NCBI GenBank assembly: GCA_012517485.1
Contig: JAAYUT010000307.1
Coordinates: 1 to 8,137 of the forward strand
Length of the DNA: 8,137 bases
Origin: Candidatus Atribacter fermentans
GTDB lineage: Bacteria; Atribacterota; Atribacteria; Atribacterales; Atribacteraceae
Reading direction: 5' to 3'
Below are positions 1-6,207 of the stretch, piece after piece (within the stretch, counting starts at the first letter, position 1; the number at the start of each line of letters is the position of its first letter). The position numbers were made by a program, and so were the translations under genes. The notes below the pieces were generated by a model. It was not told the origin of the DNA, did not search any database, and was given only the letters and a program-made list of their open reading frames with translations.

Positions 1-16
1 GCTCCTCGCAATGACG
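1..16 (-). repeat. Edge copy of the TCATTGCGAG hairpin repeat (cut by the window)
   Basis: On the minus strand this reads GTCATTGCGAGGAGC, the same left end as the complete copy at 5406-5443. The other half would lie outside the window. Confidence 0.6.
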
Positions 17-30
17 GAGCAGGAAAAATT

Positions 31-67
31 CAAATTCCCCTAACCCCCTTTTCTAAAAAGGGGGAAC
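31..67. repeat. CCCCC/GGGGG hairpin repeat
   Basis: CCCCCTTTT (44-52) and AAAAGGGGG (56-64) form a perfect 9-bp stem with a 3-base loop. The flanking CCCCTAACCCCC matches, on the other strand, the GGGGGTTAGGGG of the copy at 7911-7942. A related CCCTTTTCTAAAGGGG is at 5720-5735. It lies beyond the end of the barrel-fusion gene; no clean T-run follows on the minus strand, so terminator function is doubtful. Confidence 0.6.
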
Positions 68-74
68 TATTTTT

Positions 75-117
75 CCCTCGCCCCTTGGTGGGAGTGGGTC
101 AAAGTGAGGGGAGGTAC
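75..117 (-). repeat. CCCTCA...GACC...CCC hairpin repeat, inverted copy
   Basis: On the minus strand the element begins CCTCCCCTCA, then has TTTGACCCACTCCCACCAAG and ends GCGAGGG. This follows the layout of the copy at 5359-5398 (CCCTCATCCTGACC, then CCC, loop ATCAA, GGGAGAAGG). Diverged but recognisable. Confidence 0.45.
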
Positions 118-130
118 TTCATTTTTTTCC

Positions 131-156
131 TCACCTGGTGCTGCGAGGCAGCATAG
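131..156. repeat. CTCA-TGGTGC hairpin repeat
   Basis: TGCTGC (139-144) and GCAGCA (148-153) make a perfect 6-bp stem with loop GAG. The preceding CTCACCTGGTGC matches CTCATTTGGTGC at 7855-7866, where a different stem (TGCC/GGCA) is formed. A 12-bp palindrome ATAGATATCTAT overlaps its end at 153-164. Confidence 0.45.
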
Positions 157-203
157 ATATCTATCCTTTAAATACTGTAAATAAGCAACAATGTCATATT
201 TAT

Positions 204-2039
204 TTAAAACATAAATGTCACGCCAGCATACAACCCTCGGAAATCGAAATCATCAAAAGGTTCTATTGGCGAACCACTAATAATATCCCGATAACCAGCA
301 ACAAGGTATGTCTTATTGTCTAACCGATATTTCCCCTCTATACCAAGTGTCCAATTCGAAGCTTGGTCATTCCATTGGTATTTCGCTTCTGCTTCAAGGA
401 TCCATTCATTTTCAACATAAGATGCCCCCAGAGAAGCAAAATAGAGGCTTTCATTTTCAGAAAATTGTAAACCTATTGAAAAGAAAGTAAGAAGATTTTC
501 CTCGACTTGACGAATATCTTTAACATAAGCAACAAACGCCGATTCTTGAATATCTCCCCAAAAACCTTTTAGACCAATTCCCAGGTTAATGGTTTCGGGA
601 GTATCTTCATCAGAATGAATGGCATATTCTAAGTTTGCTTTTCCTAACCAGAGATTTTTATCAGAAGCTTTTAATAACTGTCCATAAAGTCCAAAATTTT
701 CACCTGAAAGAACTTTCACTTCAAGGCCATACCAGAATTGTGATGTGGTCTGATATTCTGGGATGATAAGAGTTCCATACCAGGCACCTAAACCAAACTG
801 ATATTCGGTTGTCGTTTTATGAATGGATGAGGGGCTTACTTTTATATCTCCGCTCTTTAATTTAACCACCAGGGGAGATGCTTGAGTGGTCTTTCTTTCT
901 GCTTCTAAAAAGACCACCAGTTGACTTTCCTCGTCTAAATTTGCAGTAATAGCGTTTTTATTTTTTTCCAACAATTTATTTCTAATTTCGCTGGTTTTCG
1001 TTGTATTCACACCGGCAATAAAAAATGGTTCTTTTTCCTTTAATGTAACTGTTGTAATCGTATCGCGGCTAATGACAACCGGAAGTGTTTCGCTTTCGTT
1101 TTCAAGATTTTTAATCTGGGCTTCTAAATCAACCTTGATTTTTCCCTCGCCGATATATTGGGGAGTAACCTTGAGTCCGGCTCCTAATTCGATGATTTCA
1201 AGATTACTTGATGTACCGGCAGTTCCCTCAGTCTCTACAGAATAATAAACATCTTTTCCAGACCAGACACGTCCTTCTTCTCCCTCTAAAACTAATACTT
1301 CCGATTCACTGTGAATGACCGCTTTGCCGCTTTCTTGTAAAGCACGTAAAACTGCATCGATTTTTTCCAGCCTCTCGAAACTTCCTCCTATTGAAGCCGT
1401 GGTACCGATTTGTAGGTTTTGATCGCCACCTGCACCAAGATTTATACCGAAATCTTTCAAAGTGTCATTTTTAATTTCGGCAACAATAGTCTTGACTTGG
1501 ATATGTTCTTTGGGATGGTCTAATTTTTCAATTTCTTTCTTAATATTTTCTCTTAATTCTTCCGGACCAGAAAGAATAACCGAATAAGGAGCATCTGCAA
1601 TCAAATTACCAGCATATTGTGGAAGAAGTTTGGAGAGCTCTTTGCTGTTAATGTAATTTAAAGGATATTTTTCCGGCGAACTGATTTTGATATAAGCCGA
1701 ACTTCCAACCGGAGGAGTACCAATATAATAAACTCCATCGATCAAATACCAACGGACATTGGTATTTTTCAATATGAGATCGAGTGCTTTTTCAAAAGTG
1801 ACTCCATCTTTCCGAATATTGACTTTTCCCGGTATGTCTTCAAAAAATACAATTTCGATATCAGCCTGAAAAGCAGCGGTGAGTAATGCTTCTTTAATTG
1901 AAATATCAGGGCAAAAAAGATCAATTTTCGGCTGGTCGGAAGAAGAAATTGCGTATACAGAAGTTGGGAATAGGGAAAGTATAAAATAAATAAGGAGTAG
2001 ATGAACGATGAAATATTTTTTACACCACTTTCTACTCAT
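204..2039 (-). CDS. Secretin-like protein fused to a C-terminal outer-membrane beta-barrel
   Basis: 611 residues. A basic start and hydrophobic stretch (about 8-29) ending SVYA30 look like a Sec signal peptide. Residues about 38-107 resemble the short N0/STN domain of secretins and about 115-190 an N1-type domain. Residues about 195-380 align with the secretin core of the neighbouring 405-residue protein, sharing IGGxFERLE at 217-225, GKAxI at 238-242 and PVVISRxxxTTV at 320-331. The signature VPxLGDIPxxGxLFR is missing; about 350-369 is instead a lysine/asparagine-rich stretch with no matching glycines or prolines. Residues about 412-611 show some twelve alternating amphipathic strands rich in Gly, Tyr and Trp and end GVTFMF, a typical C-terminal beta-signal for barrel insertion. 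Only 14 bases separate it from the upstream secretin, with a weak purine-rich ribosome site, so the two are probably co-transcribed. Domain calls are by eye; the fusion and its role (accessory to the secretin, or an independent outer-membrane protein) are inference. Confidence 0.8.
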   Translation of the reverse strand: MSRKWCKKYFIVHLLLIYFILSLFPTSVYAISSSDQPKIDLFCPDISIKEALLTAAFQADIEIVFFEDIPGKVNIRKDGVTFEKALDLILKNTNVRWYLIDGVYYIGTPPVGSSAYIKISSPEKYPLNYINSKELSKLLPQYAGNLIADAPYSVILSGPEELRENIKKEIEKLDHPKEHIQVKTIVAEIKNDTLKDFGINLGAGGDQNLQIGTTASIGGSFERLEKIDAVLRALQESGKAVIHSESEVLVLEGEEGRVWSGKDVYYSVETEGTAGTSSNLEIIELGAGLKVTPQYIGEGKIKVDLEAQIKNLENESETLPVVISRDTITTVTLKEKEPFFIAGVNTTKTSEIRNKLLEKNKNAITANLDEESQLVVFLEAERKTTQASPLVVKLKSGDIKVSPSSIHKTTTEYQFGLGAWYGTLIIPEYQTTSQFWYGLEVKVLSGENFGLYGQLLKASDKNLWLGKANLEYAIHSDEDTPETINLGIGLKGFWGDIQESAFVAYVKDIRQVEENLLTFFSIGLQFSENESLYFASLGASYVENEWILEAEAKYQWNDQASNWTLGIEGKYRLDNKTYLVAGYRDIISGSPIEPFDDFDFRGLYAGVTFMF

Positions 2040-2053
2040 AGTTTCTCTCTTTT

Positions 2054-3271
2054 CTAAATGATTTTTGGAGTGATCAAAATCACGATATCTTTATCATCGA
2101 CGGTTTGCTTTTTATTCCGAAACAAGCCTCCAATGAGCGGGATATCACCTAAAATTGGGACTTTAGTTTTCGTGGTGACCTCGATGAGTTGCCTTAATCC
2201 TCCAATGACAATGGTTTCACCATCTTTAACCCGAACTGTGGTAGAGGCGATACGGCGGCTGATTACTGGCAAATCTTGAATCCCTGCTCCCACCACATTA
2301 CTCACTTCAGGTGAAATAACTAAAGTAATACTCCCATCAGGATGGATTCGGGGCGAAACGGTCATAATGACACCAGCGGAGATCGTTTCCAGACTGGTCG
2401 TAGGGAAGGCAGCTGATCCAGTAGTTATAGCAAAATATTCGTCACGCAATACCCGAATTTCACCTTTCTCACCATCGAGTACCACCAAACGTGGGTTTGA
2501 ACGAATACGAGCCTTCCCCTCCTTTTTGAGCAAATTCAAAGTTGCAGTTATTCTCTCTAAACGTTCAAAAATCCCACCGATACTAGCCAACTCACCAAAC
2601 TGCAATCCATAGGAACCCGTATTCGCCCCTCCCCACTCGATTCCAATATTTTCTGCTTCTTCTCCGGATATTTCAGTCACGACAGTATCGAGCATGACTT
2701 GTTTTCGTGGTGTATCAGTAATTTCTATAATTTCTTTAATCTTTTCTATGATTTCATCGGGCGCGGTTATCGTGACGAAACTTTTTCCTTCAATGGCTTT
2801 GACGTATTGGGCATAATATTCAGGGAGGATGGAAATGAGTTCTTGAGCGGTTAAATCAGTAAGATCAACACGAACAGTGCGGGTAATGTTTTTGAAAGCA
2901 GGACTATCCAAAGATCCAGAACTGACCAAATAATACCCATCCATCTTTTTATAAACAAATCCCCCAGGAGCAAGGACCATTTCCAGGGCTTTTTCTAAAG
3001 GAACATCAGTGATTTCTAAGGAAACAAATCCGGAAACTGAATCATCGACTAAAATAGTGATCATGGCTTGACTGGCAATATCAGCTAAGGCTTCGCGAAT
3101 GTCAGTATCATAAAAAACATTTGAAATAAGAATCGGTTCCTCGACAATTTCCTCCTCAAGCATTTCTTCCTCTGGTTCAGTGATTTCCTGAGCAAATGAA
3201 AAAAGAGGGATGAAGCAGAGGGCGATAAAAATGACTGTAAAAATCGCCAAAAACCTATTCGAATTTTTCAT
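2054..3271 (-). CDS. Short secretin of the type II secretion / type IV pilus family (GspD/PilQ-like)
   Basis: 405 residues. Secretins form the gated outer-membrane channel of type II secretion and type IV pilus machines. A signal peptide covers about 1-27 (hydrophobic 8-26, likely cut at FA|Q). An acidic linker follows (30-45, mostly Glu), then an N0/STN-like domain (about 48-116), one N1-type domain (about 131-190) and the secretin core (about 192-405). The core has GKARIRSNPRLVVLDGE at 252-268, PVISRR at 335-340, and the family signature VPILGDIPLIGGLFR at 371-385, ending in VILITPK. Most PilQ/GspD proteins are 550-750 residues with two or three N1-type modules, so this is a minimal form, and no pilotin-binding S-domain is seen after the core. 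The start is firm: TAAGGAGGG sits 7 bases before the ATG. It is followed 14 bases later by its diverged, barrel-fused paralogue. Whether it serves pili or protein secretion cannot be told, as no ATPase, pilin or inner-membrane component is in the window. Confidence 0.9.
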   Translation of the reverse strand: MKNSNRFLAIFTVIFIALCFIPLFSFAQEITEPEEEMLEEEIVEEPILISNVFYDTDIREALADIASQAMITILVDDSVSGFVSLEITDVPLEKALEMVLAPGGFVYKKMDGYYLVSSGSLDSPAFKNITRTVRVDLTDLTAQELISILPEYYAQYVKAIEGKSFVTITAPDEIIEKIKEIIEITDTPRKQVMLDTVVTEISGEEAENIGIEWGGANTGSYGLQFGELASIGGIFERLERITATLNLLKKEGKARIRSNPRLVVLDGEKGEIRVLRDEYFAITTGSAAFPTTSLETISAGVIMTVSPRIHPDGSITLVISPEVSNVVGAGIQDLPVISRRIASTTVRVKDGETIVIGGLRQLIEVTTKTKVPILGDIPLIGGLFRNKKQTVDDKDIVILITPKII

Positions 3272-3278
3272 AGATTGA

Positions 3279-3287
3279 CCCTCCTTA
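3279..3287 (-). promoter_or_regulatory. Strong ribosome binding site of the short secretin
   Basis: TAAGGAGGG, seven bases before the ATG at 3271, is the closest match to the 16S anti-Shine-Dalgarno complement in the window. The paralogue downstream has only a weak purine run, so the first gene is probably translated more strongly. Confidence 0.7.
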
Positions 3288-3303
3288 CATATTTCCTGTA
3301 CTC

Positions 3304-3326
3304 ATTATAATAAAAATTTATTATAA
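3304..3326 (-). promoter_or_regulatory. AT-only palindrome with -10 boxes upstream of the secretin pair
   Basis: Positions 3305-3326 form a perfect inverted repeat with two 10-base arms (TTATAATAAA and TTTATTATAA) around AA. The minus strand carries TATAAT at 3309-3304 and again at 3325-3320; the plus strand carries the mirror copy. A promoter for the secretin operon here is plausible, about 25 bases before the ribosome site, but no good -35 box stands at the right distance. The stem has no GC pairs, so it is a poor intrinsic terminator for the upstream gene. Confidence 0.4.
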
Positions 3327-3384
3327 AAAATATAGTACGAAAGCATTATTTTTTTTTATTTGTATAGGTATATCAGATTATTTT

Positions 3385-5199
3385 TTAGCGGTTTCCAACC
3401 ATGGAGACAAATGATGATGTTAAATCCGGATCAAAAAAAGAACCTGAAAGTTTTTCAATTTCTTCAATGGCTTCTGAAGAAGACATCGCTTGATGGTAGG
3501 GCCGCGGAGAGGTCATCGCCTGATAGACGTCGCACAAACTGAGAATTCTGGTGAGATAAGGAATATTATCTTTTGAAACCCGGTGAGGGTATCCCTGTCC
3601 ATCGTAACGTTCGTGATGAGAAAGGATGATTTCGGAGAGCGGCTTGGCTTCTTCAATTGTCCGAGTCATTTTGGAGCCAATTTCAGGATGATAGAATATA
3701 CTCCGTCTTTCTTTGGAAGTTAAACTTTCCGGTTTGTTTAGAATTTGAGGATCGATTCCAACTTTTCCTAAATCATGAAGGCGTGCTGCCTGGTAAAGAG
3801 TAATTATCTCCGATTTCTTTAAACCTAAGTAATGGGAGAACTCTAAAGAAAGCTGGGCAACTTCCTGAGAGTGATTCCGGTCAAAACGATCACGAGCATC
3901 AACAGCTTCAGCCAACATGGATAATACCTCAAAATTCAAATTAGAAAATTCTCGATTTGTTGATGAATGTCGATTGAAAAGGTCTCGAAAATAGATAATT
4001 CTACCGCGTCCCAATTGTTTGGCTACTAATAAGCTGGCATCGGCAGCAGAGAGTAAACCCTCACGGTCAAGGGCACAATAAGGGAAATCAGCCAATCCAA
4101 TACTGATACTTAAAAGGGAAGGAGGGATGTTTACCGACGGATAAATATTTTTTAAGGAATTTTTGATTCGATGGGCAAAGACTTGACCGGCGGTTTTATG
4201 GTCGCCATTAATAAGGACACAGAATTCATCACCCCCAAATCGGAAAGCGCAATCATCATTTCTCTTTTCCCTTAGTAAAATTGACGAAAATAACTGAAGC
4301 ACAGAATCTCCAATTAGATGTCCATGTTGGTCGTTAATGTTTTTGAAAAAATCGAAATCTATAAAAACAAGGCTGAAAGTTGAATTATCTCTTAAGCCAG
4401 AATTGATAAAATGGTTGATTTGCTCATCCAAAATTGAACGATTAAAAAGCCCAGTTAAAGCATCGCAACGGGCTTTTTCTTCAGATTTCTGTATCCGATT
4501 TTCGATGGCTGAGAGTGAAACATCGATTTGGGAGAGGAGTGGCTTTTTAACCAGGGAAAGTGGATCGCTTTCAACAATGGTTTCAATTTTTTTCTCGATT
4601 ACTTCCAAAGGCTTTACGATAAATAAAGTCGTAGAAAGATAGAGAATGGTTATGAGTAAAGAATCGAAAAACAAGATTAATATTAAGAGAGAAAGAGATT
4701 TATGCCGAAATCGTTCAAATTCTAAGGTTAAGGGAATGGTAAATTTGAGATTCCCTATTGGGGTTTGCTGTTCAGACAAAATGGGCTTGAGAGTTTCAAG
4801 GTAGATGTCTTGTTTTTTCCAAGGAGATACGTTGGTCGTATAATATCCATTGTTTCCTTCCTTTACCCAATAGATGCTCAAAATATCTTGGGCATCAACT
4901 GGGACCAAGGTATTGCTCACGATTTGATTTTCAGATTCTTCGATAGTTTGAAGTAATAACTGGTTTTGTTTGGTTGGTTCATTGGGTTCATAAGAGAAGA
5001 TATAAACGAATTGGCTGTCATGAAAAGAGGTATCCTTATTCATTTGATTAGTGAGGGAAAAAGTTTGATACATGATTTGGACTTTTTCTTGAATAATAGC
5101 AATTGATTCATTAAAATACCGGTTACTGGTATTCATGAATATGAAAAGCGAGGCTGCCACCATAATTAATGAAACAATAATGATAATTTTTTTCCTCAT
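3385..5199 (-). CDS. Membrane-bound bifunctional cyclic-di-GMP enzyme, GGDEF plus HD-GYP
   Basis: 604 residues. A membrane helix at about 5-22, an extracytoplasmic sensor region of about 140 residues (23-165) and a second helix at about 168-195 are followed by a HAMP-like helical linker (197-245). The GGDEF domain (about 243-405; diguanylate cyclase, 2 GTP to c-di-GMP) has the start motif DALTGLFNR at 246-254, intact GGDEF at 322-326, and an RNDD inhibitory-site motif (RxxD) at 313-316, exactly five residues before GGDEF. The HD-GYP domain (about 424-604; c-di-GMP phosphodiesterase) keeps the expected metal ligands: H443, H475-D476 in HDLGK, H504, H528-H529 and D557, plus GYP at 536-538. Both activities therefore look possible; which dominates is unknown. 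The start follows AGAGG with 6-base spacing. The gene ends 113 bases before the secretin gene, so it may influence the secretin/pilus function through c-di-GMP, but that link is only positional. The sensor region matches no ligand-binding family I can name. Confidence 0.93.
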   Translation of the reverse strand: MRKKIIIIVSLIMVAASLFIFMNTSNRYFNESIAIIQEKVQIMYQTFSLTNQMNKDTSFHDSQFVYIFSYEPNEPTKQNQLLLQTIEESENQIVSNTLVPVDAQDILSIYWVKEGNNGYYTTNVSPWKKQDIYLETLKPILSEQQTPIGNLKFTIPLTLEFERFRHKSLSLLILILFFDSLLITILYLSTTLFIVKPLEVIEKKIETIVESDPLSLVKKPLLSQIDVSLSAIENRIQKSEEKARCDALTGLFNRSILDEQINHFINSGLRDNSTFSLVFIDFDFFKNINDQHGHLIGDSVLQLFSSILLREKRNDDCAFRFGGDEFCVLINGDHKTAGQVFAHRIKNSLKNIYPSVNIPPSLLSISIGLADFPYCALDREGLLSAADASLLVAKQLGRGRIIYFRDLFNRHSSTNREFSNLNFEVLSMLAEAVDARDRFDRNHSQEVAQLSLEFSHYLGLKKSEIITLYQAARLHDLGKVGIDPQILNKPESLTSKERRSIFYHPEIGSKMTRTIEEAKPLSEIILSHHERYDGQGYPHRVSKDNIPYLTRILSLCDVYQAMTSPRPYHQAMSSSEAIEEIEKLSGSFFDPDLTSSFVSMVGNR

Positions 5200-5232
5200 A
5201 CCAAACCTCTTTGAAACTTCACGAATTTCTTT

Positions 5233-5261
5233 ATTCTACCTTGAAAATACTATCAAATAAA
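5233..5261 (-). promoter_or_regulatory. Weak promoter candidate for the GGDEF/HD-GYP gene
   Basis: TAGAAT (5238-5233; 5 of 6 to TATAAT) lies 17 bases downstream of TTTATT (5261-5256; 3 of 6 to TTGACA) on the minus strand. The start of transcription would fall near 5226, giving a leader of about 27 bases. The -35 is poor, hence the low score. Confidence 0.3.
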
Positions 5262-5290
5262 TCCCCCTCAATGGGAGGTAAGTTAAACAA

Positions 5291-5331
5291 TTCCCCTCCT
5301 TGGAGGGGTGCCGCAGTGCGGCGGGGAGGGT
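5291..5331. repeat. Double-hairpin G/C-rich repeat
   Basis: CCCCTCC (5293-5299) pairs with GGAGGGG (5302-5308), and directly after it GCCGC (5310-5314) pairs with GCGGC (5318-5322), followed by GGGGAGGG. A short related piece (CCCCCTCAATGGGAGG) is at 5263-5278. It lies upstream of the GGDEF/HD-GYP promoter region. Confidence 0.55.
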
Positions 5332-5358
5332 GCCTTTAACCCGTTATTTTGGACGTTC

Positions 5359-5398
5359 ACCCTCATCCTGACCTTTTCCCATCAAGGGAGAAGGAACA
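5359..5398 (+). repeat. CCCTCATCCTGACC hairpin repeat
   Basis: CCTTTTCCC (5372-5380) pairs with GGGAGAAGG (5386-5394) around ATCAA, with one G-T pair. A second copy with the same GGGAGAAGGAAC end stands at 8098-8137 and an inverted diverged one at 75-117. Confidence 0.55.
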
Positions 5399-5405
5399 CC
5401 GACTC

Positions 5406-5443
5406 GTCATTGCGAGGAGCGTATTTTGCGACGTGGCAATCTC
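5406..5443 (+). repeat. TCATTGCGAG...GTGGCAATCTC hairpin repeat
   Basis: Left end GTCATTGCGAGGAG, right end GTGGCAATCTC; ATTGC and GCAAT pair as the outer stem, with a short CGT/ACG inner stem. Same ends as the copy at 8002-8042 but a different core. Confidence 0.6.
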
Positions 5444-5447
5444 TTGA

Positions 5448-5496
5448 GTCATTTTTTTCTACCCCTTGGTATTTTAAGGCCATGAGGATCTCATCT
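5448..5496 (+). repeat. Degenerate copy of the GAGGATCTCATC hairpin repeat
   Basis: GTCAT at its left, a CCTT/AAGG stem in the middle (5464-5467 with 5476-5479), and the right end TGAGGATCTCATC that also starts the tandem array. The left flank has decayed into a T-run. Confidence 0.35.
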
Positions 5497-5608
5497 GACA
5501 CCACACCCGTCATTCTGAGCCCTCTTTTGGTGAGGGCGTGAGGATCTCATCTGACACCACACCCGTCATCCTGAGCCCTCTTTTGGTGAGGGCGTGAGGA
5601 TCTCATCT
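5483..5608 (+). repeat. 56-bp tandem duplication (2.25 copies)
   Basis: The unit begins TGAGGATCTCATC at 5483, repeats at 5539 and starts a third time at 5595 for 14 bases. The two full copies differ only at 5514 (T) versus 5570 (C). Each holds the hairpin CCCTC-loop-GAGGG with flanks GTCATYCTGAG and GTGAGGATCTCATC. Near identity points to a recent duplication. Confidence 0.85.
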
Positions 5609-5641
5609 TTTTCTATTTTCTTCTTCAAAAAAATTTAAAAG

Positions 5642-5684
5642 GATGAGATTCTCACGTCGCCTAAGGCGCTCCTCAGATTGACGG
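5642..5684 (-). repeat. Inverted copy of the GTCATYCTGAG hairpin repeat
   Basis: On the minus strand it reads CCGTCAATCTGAGGAG, then GCGCC-TTA-GGCG, then ACGTGAGAATCTCATC. It has the same flanks as the tandem units but a different paired stem and the opposite orientation, facing them across about 35 bases. Confidence 0.6.
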
Positions 5685-5716
5685 AGTGGGTGGATGAGAC
5701 TAATCTTTATTCTTCC

Positions 5717-5739
5717 TCTCCCTTTTCTAAAGGGGAAGA
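5717..5739. repeat. CCCTTT/AAAGGG hairpin just after the last operon gene
   Basis: CCCTTTAGAAAAGGG on the minus strand, with partly paired CTTC/GAAG outside, begins 7 bases after the stop of the small exported protein. It is similar to the 44-64 hairpin. It could stop transcription, but only an A-rich AATAAAG follows, so the terminator reading is weak. Confidence 0.4.
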
Positions 5740-5745
5740 TTGATT

Positions 5746-6207
5746 TCAGAATAAACTGTTATCATCTTCATCTGATGCTACACATGGGTTATGAGAATCT
5801 ATCTTTGAAACATAAAAAAATAGACGAAATTTCGGCTCAAAGCTGCTGTTCATTCTTTTAAGTGAGGTAATTTCACAGATAATGGGAAAATTATTCTCTA
5901 AGTTTTTGGTAGATTGACTAAATGAAAACTCAACAGGGACAGAAAGACTTTCACCAATATTCAAAAAAAAGGTATTTCCGCGAACAAAATGAACATACTT
6001 CACCGTCGTTTTATTCATTAGGTCATTAGTAAAAAAGGAAATACGAACTGGTTCATCTCCGTGGTTGACTATTTTCATTTCAAAGGAATCATATAGAGTT
6101 GAAGTTTGATAATATATTGGTGACACCGAAACGGAAATAGAACACCATCCAACACTACTCAACAAAAAGAAGAAAATAAAAAAAAAGTAACATTTTCTCA
6201 CTTTCAT
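5746..6207 (-). CDS. Small exported protein, predicted beta-sandwich, unknown function
   Basis: 153 residues, family not recognised. The first 22-23 residues are a strong signal peptide: basic MKVRK, then a very hydrophobic phenylalanine-rich core. C22 lies near the cleavage point, but tryptophan at -1 does not fit a lipobox, so lipoprotein processing is unlikely. The mature part (about 24-137) alternates short hydrophobic strands: SVSVSPIYYQ, then FEMKIVNHGDEPVRISFF at 42-59, and IGESLSVPVEFSF at 84-96. This pattern recalls immunoglobulin-like surface or chaperone-type domains, where a strand is followed by a 'gain of the bound partner' loop, but no specific family can be claimed. The tail (144-153) is acidic. 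Its ATG overlaps the stop of the upstream exported protein (ATGA), so the two are very probably translationally coupled and may act together in the periplasm or at the surface. The ribosome site is a weak purine run, which fits coupled translation. It is the last gene of the operon; repeats follow directly. Confidence 0.78.
   Translation of the reverse strand: MKVRKCYFFFIFFFLLSSVGWCSISVSVSPIYYQTSTLYDSFEMKIVNHGDEPVRISFFTNDLMNKTTVKYVHFVRGNTFFLNIGESLSVPVEFSFSQSTKNLENNFPIICEITSLKRMNSSFEPKFRLFFYVSKIDSHNPCVASDEDDNSLF

Noticed and set aside
2058..2612. Plus-strand reading frames of 73 and 81 residues
   Set aside because: They are antisense to the secretin core, with serine/proline-rich low-complexity products and no convincing ribosome sites.
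3272..3384. c-di-GMP riboswitch before the secretin gene
   Set aside because: The gap is only about 110 bases and mostly A/T, without the paired helices or conserved GNRA tetraloop and receptor of the GEMM class.
4337..4956. Plus-strand reading frames of 101 and 63 residues
   Set aside because: Antisense shadows of the GGDEF/HD-GYP gene, which has intact catalytic motifs throughout.
5308..5541. 77-residue plus-strand reading frame across the repeat gap
   Set aside because: It is translated hairpin repeats; the 56-bp tandem unit is not a multiple of three, so copies are not read in the same frame.
5483..5608. CRISPR array
   Set aside because: The unit is a direct tandem duplication without unique spacers, and no cas gene is present.
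5719..5738. Strong intrinsic terminator after the exported-protein operon
   Set aside because: A stem exists but no T-run follows it on the minus strand; kept only as a repeat with possible terminator role.
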